A stretch of DNA of 64,000 nucleotides from Ammoniphilus sp. YIM 78166. GTDB lineage: Bacteria > Bacillota > Bacilli > Aneurinibacillales > RAOX-1. The notes below the pieces were generated by a model. The model was given only the letters and a program-made list of their open reading frames with translations, had not been told where the DNA came from and did not search any database. Of this stretch, positions 8,424 to 17,038 are shown piece by piece. Both the position numbers and the translations under genes were made by a program. How positions within the stretch are numbered: the stretch's first letter is position 1; each line of letters opens with the position of its first letter. The stretch is from positions 1 to 64,000 of the forward strand of contig NZ_SDLR01000001.1 of NCBI RefSeq assembly GCF_004522215.1. Direction: 5' to 3'.

Positions 8424-9158
8424 ATGAAAGTTTCCCTGTTTGTTACCTGTCTAGTAGATGGGATTTACCCTCATGTAGGGGAGGCTATGGCAAGACTGTT
8501 AGCTCGCCACGGGGTAAAGCTTGACTTTCCAGAGGTACAGACCTGTTGTGGTCAGCCGGCTTTTAATAGCGGATACTGGGAGGACGCGCGTGGCGCAGCG
8601 ATCACTTTATTGGATGCGTTTGAAGACAGTGATTTTGTGATTTCTCCTTCGGGATCTTGTGTAGGGATGATTCATCATAATTATGAGAGATTATTTGAAA
8701 ATGATAACGTTCTGCTAGAAAGAGCGAAAAAACTAATGGATAAGACCTATGAGTTTACCCAATTCCTTGTCCAGGTGCTTGGCGTAAAAGATTTAGGGGC
8801 GTATTTTCCGCATAAAGTAACTTATCATCCTTCTTGTCACGGCACTCGTTTACTCGGGGTAAAGAATGAACCCTTAGAGTTACTCAAGCATGTTCGCGGA
8901 CTAGAGTTGGTACCGTTGCCATTTGGAGAGGACTGTTGTGGCTTCGGCGGAACCTTTGCGGTGAAAATGTCAGATATCTCAGGGGCCATGGTCGAGGAGA
9001 AGGCGCAGCATGTAATGGAAACCGAGGCAGAAGTACTAGTTGGACTGGATATGGGATGCTTAATGAACATTGGCGGGCATCTTCACTATAAGGGAAAACC
9101 CTTGCGTGTCATGCATCTCGTTGAACTTTTATATGAAGGAGTGAAAGCGAAGGCATGA
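8424..9158 (+). CDS. lutA: L-lactate utilization protein LutA (CCG domain)
   Basis: A 244-residue protein of two CCG modules (TCCGQPAFNSGYW near 34 and DCCGFGGTFAVK near 171), matching LutA/LldE, one of three proteins that oxidise L-lactate to pyruvate in Bacillus. CCG cysteines bind FeS or zinc centres. Start ATG follows GGGAGGG. First gene of the lutABC operon, joined to lutB by an ATGA overlap, with an operator-like site and a -10-like box upstream. Confidence 0.93.
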   Translation: MKVSLFVTCLVDGIYPHVGEAMARLLARHGVKLDFPEVQTCCGQPAFNSGYWEDARGAAITLLDAFEDSDFVISPSGSCVGMIHHNYERLFENDNVLLERAKKLMDKTYEFTQFLVQVLGVKDLGAYFPHKVTYHPSCHGTRLLGVKNEPLELLKHVRGLELVPLPFGEDCCGFGGTFAVKMSDISGAMVEEKAQHVMETEAEVLVGLDMGCLMNIGGHLHYKGKPLRVMHLVELLYEGVKAKA

Positions 9159-10663
9159 ATACAGCTAAACTGACAAGTGTAAAAGATCGTGCCAAGGTGG
9201 CGCTCAATGACCAATTTTTAAGAAATGCCGTTAGGTTCACTACGGAAAAACTGCGTTCAGGCCGAAAGACCGCATCACAAGATCAAGGAAACTGGGAGGA
9301 GTGGCGGGAACGCGGCAGACAAATTCGCTTACACACGATAGCCCATCTGGATTATTACTTGGCCCAGTTCATTGAAAATGCAAGAGCGCAAGGAACACAT
9401 GTTCATTTTGCTTCGACCAGTGAAGAAGCGGTTGAAATTGCGATGAAAATAGCAGAAGCTAAGCAAGCGAAGTCTGTTGTAAAATCCAAATCGATGGTTT
9501 CTGAAGAGGTTCATCTCAACCAAGCGCTTGAGAGTGCAGGAATTGAGGCAGTAGAAACCGATTTGGGGGAATATATTATCCAACTAGCGGGGGAGACCCC
9601 TTCCCATATCATCATACCGGCCATTCATAAGAATAAGCAGCAAGTGGCCGATTTATTTTCCAAAGAAGCAGGGGAACAGCTCCCTGCTGACACGACCATT
9701 TTAGCAGGGTTCGCAAGGGCAAAGCTTCGCGAGAAGTTTCTGGAAGCGGATATTGGTATGACCGGCTGTAATTTTGCGATTGCGGAAACAGGGTCTATCA
9801 CCTTGTTCTCTAATGAAGGAAATGCACGCATGGTGAGTACCGTGCCGAAAACACAAATTACCATGATGGGGATGGAACGAATTATCCCTACCTTAGAGGA
9901 CCTAGAAGTAATGGCTACCTTACTGCCTCGTTCTGCAACCGGACAAAAGTTAACGGTTTACATGTCCATTATCACAGGACCGCGCCGAACCCAAGATAGT
10001 GATGGACCGGAAGAAATGCACATCATTATTTTAGACAATGGACGATCCTTACAGTTAGGAGATCCAGAATTTCAAGAGCTGCTCAACTGCATTCGTTGCG
10101 GGGCCTGCTTAAATGCCTGTCCCGTCTATCGGCACATTGGGGGCCATTCCTATGGAAAGGTGTATAGCGGACCCATTGGAGCGGTGTTGACCCCAGCCCT
10201 GAATGGCAACGTGGCTGAGTGGGATGATATCGCGAATGCCTCGACACTATGCGGGGCTTGCTGGGAAGCTTGTCCGGTGAAAATTCCTTTACACGACATG
10301 CTGGTTTATTTGAGACGAAAAAAAGCTGATCAAGGATATACCTCGGCTTCGGAGAGAGCTGCTTTTAAAGGGTTTCGATATGTGATGTCCAACCATAAAC
10401 GCTATCGATTATCTATGAAAATGGGAGCCATTGGACAGACCCCTCTAGTCAGTAACGGCATCATTTCGGCAAAGGTAGGGCCACTAAAGGGATGGACGTC
10501 CCACCGCTATGCCCCTTCTTTGGCTAAACAGTCGTTTAGAGATTCCTGGAGAGCTCTAGATTTAGATGTACAATCAGAGCTGCGAGAGATGGATCCCGAT
10601 ATCCAAGCGAAGATGAACCAGATCGTAGAAAGTCGGAGAAAAGGAGGGAAAACCAATGGCTAA
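9155..10663 (+). CDS. lutB: L-lactate utilization iron-sulfur protein LutB
   Basis: A 502-residue protein with an N-terminal LUD domain (about 60-300; includes the AETGSITLFSNEGNAR segment) and two 4Fe-4S motifs (CIRCGACLNACPVY near 310 and CGACWEACPVK near 362), the LutB/LldF architecture. It links lactate oxidation to electron transfer. It overlaps lutA by four bases (ATGA) and lutC by eight, so all three are translated as a unit. Confidence 0.95.
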   Translation: MNTAKLTSVKDRAKVALNDQFLRNAVRFTTEKLRSGRKTASQDQGNWEEWRERGRQIRLHTIAHLDYYLAQFIENARAQGTHVHFASTSEEAVEIAMKIAEAKQAKSVVKSKSMVSEEVHLNQALESAGIEAVETDLGEYIIQLAGETPSHIIIPAIHKNKQQVADLFSKEAGEQLPADTTILAGFARAKLREKFLEADIGMTGCNFAIAETGSITLFSNEGNARMVSTVPKTQITMMGMERIIPTLEDLEVMATLLPRSATGQKLTVYMSIITGPRRTQDSDGPEEMHIIILDNGRSLQLGDPEFQELLNCIRCGACLNACPVYRHIGGHSYGKVYSGPIGAVLTPALNGNVAEWDDIANASTLCGACWEACPVKIPLHDMLVYLRRKKADQGYTSASERAAFKGFRYVMSNHKRYRLSMKMGAIGQTPLVSNGIISAKVGPLKGWTSHRYAPSLAKQSFRDSWRALDLDVQSELREMDPDIQAKMNQIVESRRKGGKTNG

Positions 10664-11375
10664 ACCATCGGATTACTTGGCAGAACTTGAAGTAAGATCC
10701 AAGCAAAGACAAGAAGAGTTTCTAACTAATATTAGGACTCGTTTAGGGCGTTCAAACACGCCTCCGGTACATCCGTTTAGGGGAGCTCCTGATTTCTGGT
10801 TAAACTATGACATGTCGCAGCAGGAACGCATTGAACTATTTATGGAAAACTGGAGAAAAGTCGGCGGGGAAGCCATTCATGTAGCAACAATGGAAGAAGC
10901 TAAGGGGTATATCTCTGAAGTCGCTCAGACCATGCAAGCGCGCTATTTGCTTAGTTTTGATCAGCCAGAATTGCTGGAGATGAAATTGGCAGAAGCCTGC
11001 CCGGGGACCGAAGTCACCTACTGGAATCCAGACAGAAAGGACGAGCTTCTAGCCAGGGCGGCGGGAACAGACATTGGAATAGGCATCGTAGACTATGCGA
11101 TCGCGCATACAGGGACCATCTTGGCGATGTCAAGTCCTTATAAAGGACGATCCATTAGCTTGCTCCCCACCGCGTTTATGGCTGTGATCAAGGCTGAAAC
11201 CATTAAGACGCGTATGGGCGAGGTCCTAAAAGAAGTACATGGACTCCAAGAAGCGGGCGAAATGCCGGCTGGTGTTCACTTCGTGACGGGTCCAAGCCGT
11301 TCCGCAGATATAGAAAATGATCTTACAATCGGCGTTCATGGTCCCGGTGTAATGTATGCCGTGGTGGTAGGATGA
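10656..11375 (+). CDS. lutC: L-lactate utilization protein LutC (LUD domain)
   Basis: A 239-residue LUD-domain protein (LutC/LldG), third component of the L-lactate oxidation system. The conserved IAHTGTILAMSS stretch (about 149-160) is the counterpart of the ETGS segment in LutB. The start ATG lies inside the end of lutB with a strong GGAGGG site upstream. A strong terminator follows immediately, closing the operon. Confidence 0.95.
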   Translation: MAKPSDYLAELEVRSKQRQEEFLTNIRTRLGRSNTPPVHPFRGAPDFWLNYDMSQQERIELFMENWRKVGGEAIHVATMEEAKGYISEVAQTMQARYLLSFDQPELLEMKLAEACPGTEVTYWNPDRKDELLARAAGTDIGIGIVDYAIAHTGTILAMSSPYKGRSISLLPTAFMAVIKAETIKTRMGEVLKEVHGLQEAGEMPAGVHFVTGPSRSADIENDLTIGVHGPGVMYAVVVG

Positions 11376-11382
11376 AACAAGT

Positions 11383-11422
11383 AAAGGGTGCCTCCAAAAC
11401 GACAGTTTTGGGGGCACCCTTT
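11383..11422 (+). terminator. Terminator of lutABC
   Basis: Arms of 18 bases (11383-11400 and 11405-11422) around a GACA loop; AAAGGGTGCC pairs with GGCACCCTTT and one G-U pair lies within the stem. The A-run on the left arm lets it serve the minus-strand small gene as well. Confidence 0.92.
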
Positions 11423-11425
11423 CGC

Positions 11426-11575
11426 TTATGCATTATAAACTTCCATTAAGTAGGTATCGCTATCTAGCTTCTCGAATCCTTCTTGCTGTTGGCTCAAGCG
11501 ATTTAATTGAGTTTGTAAGGACTTAATTTGCTCTTCTAATTGTTTAATTACTTCCACCTTTACTGTTACGGTCAT
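11426..11575 (-). CDS. Small coiled-coil protein of unknown function
   Basis: A 49-residue acidic protein, starting MTVTVKVEVIKQLEEQ, mostly a helix with heptad-like hydrophobic spacing (residues about 8-35). I choose the ATG complementary to 11573-11575 because GGAGGG lies about seven bases upstream; two upstream in-frame ATGs lack ribosome sites. I do not recognise a family. It is convergent with lutC, sharing that terminator, and divergent from the cysteine desulfurase gene. Confidence 0.6.
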   Translation of the reverse strand: MTVTVKVEVIKQLEEQIKSLQTQLNRLSQQQEGFEKLDSDTYLMEVYNA

Positions 11576-11703
11576 CTGAGATCCCTCCATGCTCATTATG
11601 TTATCTTTTTCTCTGTTTAACTTCACCGCGTCATGGTGAATACAGTTTCTAATTTATTGATAATTCTAACAAGGGGAAGAGCTTTTGTAAATAGCTTTCG
11701 GGA

Positions 11704-11718
11704 ATGTAAGCGATTCCA
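11704..11718. promoter_or_regulatory. Perfect match to cre consensus
   Basis: ATGTAAGCGATTCCA matches WTGNAANCGNWNNCW at every defined position. It lies between the small coiled-coil gene and the cysteine desulfurase promoter; which gene it would control is unclear. Confidence 0.45.
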
Positions 11719-11764
11719 ATTAGAAAGAATTTTTTGACATTTACCATCGCTTTAAGAGAACTAG

Positions 11765-11794
11765 TTGTATGCGCTTGTTTAGATAAGTTATAAT
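11765..11794 (+). promoter_or_regulatory. SigA-type promoter of nifZ-thiI
   Basis: TTGTAT (11765-11770), an 18-base spacer, then a perfect TATAAT (11789-11794). This places transcription start after the upstream in-frame ATG at 11793, so that ATG cannot be the start codon. Confidence 0.8.
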
Positions 11795-11852
11795 GTGGTT
11801 TAGCTTTTTCTTCCATTGCAAACGGGAATACTTTAATAAGGAGGTGCTGCCT

Positions 11853-12998
11853 ATGATATATTTAGATAATGCGGCAACTACTGCACCCTATCCGGAAGTG
11901 GCAGATGTTATGAGGTCTGTTATGGATTCGTATTATGGGAATCCCTCATCGCTGCATCATTTAGGAGTAGAGTCCGAGAAGGTATTGCAGCAGTCTCGAG
12001 GAGTTGCGGCAAAGCTATTGGGGGTCCAACCCGGTGAAATTGTTTTTACTTCAGGGGCGACTGAGAGCAATAATCTAGCGATTAAAGGGATTGCTTTTCA
12101 GTATCAGAATCGTGGAAAGCATATTATAACGACGGCGATTGAACATCCCGCTGTTTACGATGTCTGTAAACAGTTGGAACATTTCGGCTTTGAGGTCACG
12201 ATCCTTCCAGTAGATCGGAATGGAGTGATAAGTCTAGAGGATCTAAAAGCAGCCATTCGGAATGAAACCATCCTGGTTTCCATTATGCATGTAAATAATG
12301 AAGTAGGCAGCGTTCAACCGTTGAGGGAGATTGGTGCCGTATTAAAGAACTATCCCAAGCTATTTTTCCATGTCGATGCTGTTCAAGGGTATGGAAAGCT
12401 TCCCGTTCATCCTAAAGAGTGGGAAGCGGATCTTGTCTCCTTATCCGCCCATAAATTTCATGGGCCCAAGGGAACCGGTTTGTTATACGTGAGAAAAGGG
12501 ATTGACCTCTTTCCTTTAATGGTAGGGGGAGGGCAGGAAGGCGGGTATCGCTCGGGAACGGAAAACCTTGCTGGTATTGTAGGGATGGTAAAAGCGATGA
12601 GAATGTCGAAGGAAAAATTTGAGGCTAATCCAGAGTATGTGCGGAGCCTTCGAAACCGGCTGTGGGACAGCTTGGACCAGTGGGAAGAATGCAAGGTAAA
12701 TTCCCCCAAGGAGGGAGCACCCCATATCCTTAACTTTTCCTTGCCAGGATTGAAATCGGAGGTTCTCCTCCATGCCCTAGAGGACAAGCAGATCTGCATT
12801 TCAACCAAGTCTGCCTGCTCCTCTAAAGTAGATCGGCCCAGTCGTGTACTGCTTGCTATGCATGTAGGGGAGTCGAGAGCCCGCAGCAGTTTAAGAATTA
12901 GCCTTTCCTATTCGAATACAGAAGCTGAAGTCCATGCCTTTCTCACAAGTCTCTATCAAGTAGTTCCCCAATTAAAACAAATGCTAAAGGTAACCTAA
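11853..12998 (+). CDS. nifZ: Cysteine desulfurase (NifS/IscS family) paired with ThiI
   Basis: A 381-residue PLP enzyme that takes sulfur from cysteine. Hallmarks are YLDNAATT at the N-terminus, SGATESNNLAIKG near 66-78, the PLP-binding lysine in SAHKFHGPKG near 200, and the persulfide cysteine in STKSACSSK near 324. Start ATG at 11853 is seven bases after AAGGAGGTG. The gene is ten bases upstream of thiI, the same pairing as B. subtilis NifZ-ThiI, so its likely job is supplying persulfide for tRNA 4-thiouridine rather than general FeS assembly. Confidence 0.93.
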   Translation: MIYLDNAATTAPYPEVADVMRSVMDSYYGNPSSLHHLGVESEKVLQQSRGVAAKLLGVQPGEIVFTSGATESNNLAIKGIAFQYQNRGKHIITTAIEHPAVYDVCKQLEHFGFEVTILPVDRNGVISLEDLKAAIRNETILVSIMHVNNEVGSVQPLREIGAVLKNYPKLFFHVDAVQGYGKLPVHPKEWEADLVSLSAHKFHGPKGTGLLYVRKGIDLFPLMVGGGQEGGYRSGTENLAGIVGMVKAMRMSKEKFEANPEYVRSLRNRLWDSLDQWEECKVNSPKEGAPHILNFSLPGLKSEVLLHALEDKQICISTKSACSSKVDRPSRVLLAMHVGESRARSSLRISLSYSNTEAEVHAFLTSLYQVVPQLKQMLKVT

Positions 12999-13008
12999 AG
13001 GAGTATGT

Positions 13009-14223
13009 ATGATTAATTATGAAGATATTTTAGTTCGCTATGGTGAAATGGCTCTTAAAGGAAAAAACAGGGGGATGTTTGAAGCGCAGCTCATTCGAAA
13101 TATTAAGCGTGCTTTAGATGCTTATCCGGCAGTAGAAGTGGAGAAGGCTTACGGCAGAATGTATATTTCTTTGAACGGTGCTCCTTATTCGGAAGTGGAA
13201 CCCAAGATAAAAAAGATTTTTGGCATCACTTCCTTTAGTCCTACGAAGAGGCTAAACAGCTTTGAATTGGAGACGATACAAGAAGCCGCTCTATCAGTGA
13301 TGCGGGATGTCAGTCCTGCTCCTATGACCTTCAAAGTGGAAACCAATCGATCCAATAAAAGGTTTCCTCACCGTTCGATGGAGATGAATAATCTGATCGG
13401 TGGCTATGTTTTGCGAAATATGCCAGGCCTAAAGGTAGACGTGAGAAAACCTGAGGTCCTGTTAAAAGTGGAAATTAGAAACGAAGGAACCTTTATCAGT
13501 TGCTTGGATATTCCTGCCTTTGGCGGGCTTCCCGTAGGAACGAGCGGGAAGGCTATGCTGCTTCTATCGGGAGGAATTGACAGCCCGGTAGCGGGATGGT
13601 TGACCATGAAAAGAGGAGTCAGGATCGAAGGCATTCATTTCGAGAGTCCTCCATTTACAAGTGAGCGCGCGCGACAAAAGGTGGTGGATTTAGCCGGGAT
13701 TGTTAGTCAGTATGGTACCGGTGAAATGAGGGTCCATATGGTTCCCTTTACAAAAATCCAAACAGAGATCCGACAAAAATGCCCCGAGCATTATTTGATT
13801 ACGATCATGAGAAGGTGCATGGTGCGAATAGCGGAGAGAATTGCCAAAAAACGCAAAGCTCTTGCGATTGCAACGGGAGAAAGTCTTGGCCAAGTAGCAA
13901 GTCAGACGATGGAAAGCATGAATACGATTAATCATGTTACGAATATGCCTATCATTCGTCCGCTCGTAACGATGGATAAATCAGAAATCGTAAAGATCGC
14001 AACAGAAATAGGGACGTATGAAACTTCCATTCTTCCTTTTGAAGATTGCTGTACCATTTTTGTTCCTAAATCACCTGTAACACGCCCGAACCCTGAGAAG
14101 GCAGAAAAGTTCGAAGCAGAACTAGCTGAGCTTGAAGCCTTAATTGAAGAGGCTGTACAGAATACAGAAACCATTATCGCCTCTTCCCGTCCGAAAGAAA
14201 CAGAAACCATGGACTTGTTCTAA
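13009..14223 (+). CDS. thiI: tRNA 4-thiouridine sulfurtransferase ThiI
   Basis: A 404-residue ThiI: N-terminal ferredoxin-like/THUMP region (about 1-165), then a PP-loop ATPase with SGGIDSPVAG (near 184) and ATGESLGQVASQTM (near 287). It lacks the C-terminal rhodanese domain of the enterobacterial form, as usual in Bacillus. It adenylates and thiolates U8 of tRNA, using persulfide from the desulfurase encoded just upstream. RBS AAGGAG precedes ATG. Confidence 0.95.
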   Translation: MINYEDILVRYGEMALKGKNRGMFEAQLIRNIKRALDAYPAVEVEKAYGRMYISLNGAPYSEVEPKIKKIFGITSFSPTKRLNSFELETIQEAALSVMRDVSPAPMTFKVETNRSNKRFPHRSMEMNNLIGGYVLRNMPGLKVDVRKPEVLLKVEIRNEGTFISCLDIPAFGGLPVGTSGKAMLLLSGGIDSPVAGWLTMKRGVRIEGIHFESPPFTSERARQKVVDLAGIVSQYGTGEMRVHMVPFTKIQTEIRQKCPEHYLITIMRRCMVRIAERIAKKRKALAIATGESLGQVASQTMESMNTINHVTNMPIIRPLVTMDKSEIVKIATEIGTYETSILPFEDCCTIFVPKSPVTRPNPEKAEKFEAELAELEALIEEAVQNTETIIASSRPKETETMDLF

Positions 14224-14230
14224 AGATGAA

Positions 14231-14259
14231 AAGACCCCAGTGAGATTCACTGGGGTCTT
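14231..14259. terminator. Bidirectional terminator between thiI and phaC
   Basis: A perfect 13-base inverted repeat, AAGACCCCAGTGA (14231-14243) and its complement (14247-14259), with a GAT loop, between convergent genes. Confidence 0.9.
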
Positions 14260-14266
14260 AAGTATA

Positions 14267-15355
14267 TTAGTTGGAACGTTCAGCTAACCAGTCACCGATT
14301 GTTGGATAGGTGTGCTTGACAGCTTGGCGTCCGAAAACAATGGATACATGACCTGTAGGCATAAGAGAGAGGGTCTTATCCTTGCTAGAGATAGCATCCA
14401 TTAATGGCTCGAGCTGCTTTGGCTGAGCAATATGGTCTCTTGTTGCGCCAATGTTAAGGACATTAGCTTTAATTTCTTTAAGATCTACGCGATGGCCACG
14501 AATGATCAGTTCACCTTTAATCAACTTGTTATGTTGATAGAATTCCCGAATCCATTGACGGAAGGCTTCTCCAGGGAATGGAACGCCATCGCCTACCCAT
14601 TTTTGCATGAGTTTCCAGCTATCAACAAAAGATTGGTTTTCTACGCGCTCAGCTAGACTTACATAAGGACCAGCGAAATTGACGAGAGGCTTCAGCATCT
14701 TGTTGCCAAGATCAATCATCTCTGGTGGAATGTTTCCTAGCGTGTCGACCACTTTATCCAGATTAAAGTAACGCTCATCCAACCAGTTGGTGAACAAACC
14801 TAAACCAGAAAAATCGATAGGAGCGGTCATGAAGATCGCGTTTTTGATAGGTAGTTGGGCATGAAGAGCAGTAAAAATCGCTGTCATGGTACCACCCATG
14901 CAATATCCTAAGACGGATAATTCATCTGCGCCGCTGTGGCGTAGAACCTTGCGCACAGCTAAAGGCATATAATCCATGATGTAGTCATCCAGCTTCATGT
15001 AGCGATCTTCTGGCCCAGGAGATCCCCAATCCATGAGATAAACATCGAAGCCGCGGTTCACCAGATACTCTATTAAGCTGTTGCCAGGTGATAGATCAAG
15101 GATATAAGGCTTGTTGATTAATGCATAGAACATTAACAACGGTACACGTTGAGTCTTGGGTTTATTCGGTGCGAAACGATAGAGTTTAGCCTTGTTTTTA
15201 GTCCAGATGACTTCTTTCGGAGTTTGATAGACTTGCGGTTCTGGTTCTACGAACATGACTTCGTTAAATCGCTTTACGCGGTCCAGTTGCTTCTTGAACT
15301 CATCAGGAGCTAAACCCAAGATTTCTTCCCATTCTTTAACTGGGGACATGATCAT
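14267..15355 (-). CDS. phaC: Class IV polyhydroxyalkanoate synthase subunit PhaC
   Basis: A 362-residue alpha/beta-hydrolase-fold PHA synthase. The lipase-box-like GYCMGG holds the catalytic Cys (about 152); the other triad members fit Asp in GATRDHIAQP and His in PTGHVSIV near the C-terminus. The short length and neighbouring phaR identify class IV (PhaRC). I start at the ATG complementary to 15353-15355, after GGAGGG with a long spacer; a GTG at 15373 would include the ribosome site. It polymerises (R)-3-hydroxybutyryl-CoA on granules. Last gene of phaR-phaB-phaC. Confidence 0.94.
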   Translation of the reverse strand: MIMSPVKEWEEILGLAPDEFKKQLDRVKRFNEVMFVEPEPQVYQTPKEVIWTKNKAKLYRFAPNKPKTQRVPLLMFYALINKPYILDLSPGNSLIEYLVNRGFDVYLMDWGSPGPEDRYMKLDDYIMDYMPLAVRKVLRHSGADELSVLGYCMGGTMTAIFTALHAQLPIKNAIFMTAPIDFSGLGLFTNWLDERYFNLDKVVDTLGNIPPEMIDLGNKMLKPLVNFAGPYVSLAERVENQSFVDSWKLMQKWVGDGVPFPGEAFRQWIREFYQHNKLIKGELIIRGHRVDLKEIKANVLNIGATRDHIAQPKQLEPLMDAISSKDKTLSLMPTGHVSIVFGRQAVKHTYPTIGDWLAERSN

Positions 15356-15400
15356 TTTTTTGTAACCCTCCACTTTTTTCTGTTGCTGAACAACAGATTA

Positions 15401-16150
15401 TTACATGTAAAGTCCGCCGTTCACGTTTAATTGTTGACCAGTAATGTAATCACCATCGGTTACAAGATAATTTACGGCACGAGCGATCTCGCTAGCTTGA
15501 CCTAGACGGCGTTGAGGAACTTTAGATACAATCTTCTCTAAAATCTCAGGAGCAATTTCTGCTACCATTTCCGTTTCAATATAGCCAGGGCATACAGCGT
15601 TTACTGTAACGCCTTTATTTGCCATTTCAAGAGCAAGAGACTTCGTGAACCCGATAAGACCAGCCTTGGAAGCTGCATAGTTGGTTTGACCAATGTTTCC
15701 GGATTGACCAATAACGGAGCTAATGTTGATGATGCGACCGTATTTTTGCTCTACCATGGATGGAAGAACGGCACTGGTTGTATTGAAAGCACTGTTAAGG
15801 TTTACGTCAATAACCTTTCTCCAGGCTTCTTCTGTTAACTTAAGGAAGGTGCGATCGCGAGTGATACCAGCATTGTTTACTAGAATATCAACCTTACCGT
15901 AACGGTTGATCGTTTCTTCTACTAATACCTTTGCTTGTGCGCTATCAGATACATCAGCTTGACTTGCAAATGCTTCAGCACCAAGGGCTTCGATTTCTTT
16001 TACCACTTCATTAGCAGCATCTGCATTGCTATTATAGTTAATGACTACCTTAGCTCCATTGCGGGCTAATTCTAGTGCGATAGTTTTACCAATTCCGCGG
16101 GATCCGCCAGTTACGATAGCTACTTTGTTGTCGAGTGTTTTCATCTTCAT
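15401..16150 (-). CDS. phaB: Acetoacetyl-CoA reductase PhaB
   Basis: A 249-residue short-chain dehydrogenase: NAD(P)-binding GGSRGIGKTIA (about 16-26), NNAGITRD (about 91), catalytic Tyr-Lys in YAASKAG (about 157). In this position it makes (R)-3-hydroxybutyryl-CoA from acetoacetyl-CoA for PhaC. FabG-like enzymes look similar, but the pha context settles the role. No phaA thiolase is in the window. Confidence 0.93.
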   Translation of the reverse strand: MKMKTLDNKVAIVTGGSRGIGKTIALELARNGAKVVINYNSNADAANEVVKEIEALGAEAFASQADVSDSAQAKVLVEETINRYGKVDILVNNAGITRDRTFLKLTEEAWRKVIDVNLNSAFNTTSAVLPSMVEQKYGRIINISSVIGQSGNIGQTNYAASKAGLIGFTKSLALEMANKGVTVNAVCPGYIETEMVAEIAPEILEKIVSKVPQRRLGQASEIARAVNYLVTDGDYITGQQLNVNGGLYM

Positions 16151-16217
16151 ACATCCTCTCTCATGTGTAAGTATTTGTGTAGTGTTTTTGTTTATTATTT
16201 ATATATCTAAAAGTTAT

Positions 16218-16694
16218 CTATTTAGATTTAGGTTTTTGTTCTGCTGCTTCAGGAGTACGAGTTTCTTTTGCAGTTGCAATCTCACTCTTGGCTTGCAGAA
16301 TCTCAAAAAGCTGATCTAATCGGGAAGTTAATTTCGCAATATCCGCTTGTAAAGTTTTGACTTCCTTCGACAGATCTCTTTGCTTAAGCTGATCAATGAT
16401 CTCGTCTTCAATCGTTTGTTCTAACTTGTCGAGTTTACCCTCAACATTAACGACCATCCCAGCGATATTCGCTACATCTTGTCGAGAAGGCATGTTAGCT
16501 TGCTCCAGATATTTCTCAGCAGATTGACGGGCTACATTCTGATATTGAAGGTAGCTGTTAAGGCTTTGTCCCATCCACTTGGAAAACTCTTCCTTGTGCA
16601 TGGCCTCGTCTATCGTCTGACTCCATTGCTCCTCTGCCTTATCATAGAATTGCTTCCATACGGCAAAAGGGTCAAAGGGCATGTGCTGACTCAT
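16218..16694 (-). CDS. phaR: Class IV PHA synthase subunit PhaR
   Basis: A 158-residue subunit required for class IV PhaC activity: N-terminal MSQHMPFDPFAVWKQFYDK, then long amphipathic helices and a C-terminal coiled coil, ending in a Lys/Pro/Glu-rich tail. I use the ATG complementary to 16692-16694, after GGGAGATG; an upstream TTG frame at 16724 is less likely. First gene of phaR-phaB-phaC, divergent from phaQ-phaP. Confidence 0.92.
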   Translation of the reverse strand: MSQHMPFDPFAVWKQFYDKAEEQWSQTIDEAMHKEEFSKWMGQSLNSYLQYQNVARQSAEKYLEQANMPSRQDVANIAGMVVNVEGKLDKLEQTIEDEIIDQLKQRDLSKEVKTLQADIAKLTSRLDQLFEILQAKSEIATAKETRTPEAAEQKPKSK

Positions 16695-16816
16695 GGTTTC
16701 ATCTCCCTTTTCATCTTTTTGCAAAACAATACTCTCTGAAATAGCTGACTCTGCTCTAATTAGTCAAACGATTGATCAAAGAGTCTTTGCAAAGGATCCT
16801 ACTTCCCTTCGATCGC

Positions 16817-16940
16817 TGTCGAAATTTAGGATTCTATTTGCTTACATTGAAAATTATAGTCAATAGTTGGTGCGAAAACAATTGAAACCCTTCGACAATT
16901 CTGTGAAGATAATAAGAAATACTTATCACAATTTGTCGAA
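16817..16940. promoter_or_regulatory. Three Spo0A-box matches between phaR and phaQ
   Basis: TGTCGAA, the Spo0A core, occurs at 16817-16823 (+), 16891-16897 (-, read as TTCGACA) and 16934-16940 (+, in the context TTTGTCGAATAA). Three matches within 124 bases of a divergent promoter region are unlikely by chance. Binding is inferred. Confidence 0.65.
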
Positions 16941-16970
16941 TAAGCTCTGAGGGTTTTCTTGTGCCAATAC

Positions 16971-17004
16971 TTGACAGGGGGGACCACATAGGTGTAAATT
17001 ACAC
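16971..17004 (+). promoter_or_regulatory. phaQ promoter and perfect palindromic operator
   Basis: TTGACA at 16971-16976 is followed after about 18 bases by a TAAATT -10-like box that overlaps GTGTAAATTACAC (16992-17004), a perfect 6+1+6 palindrome. PhaQ of Bacillus represses its own operon, so this is the natural candidate PhaQ operator. Confidence 0.7.
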
Positions 17005-17038
17005 ATAGAAGGAAATTACAAATTTGTAGGTGATGCTC

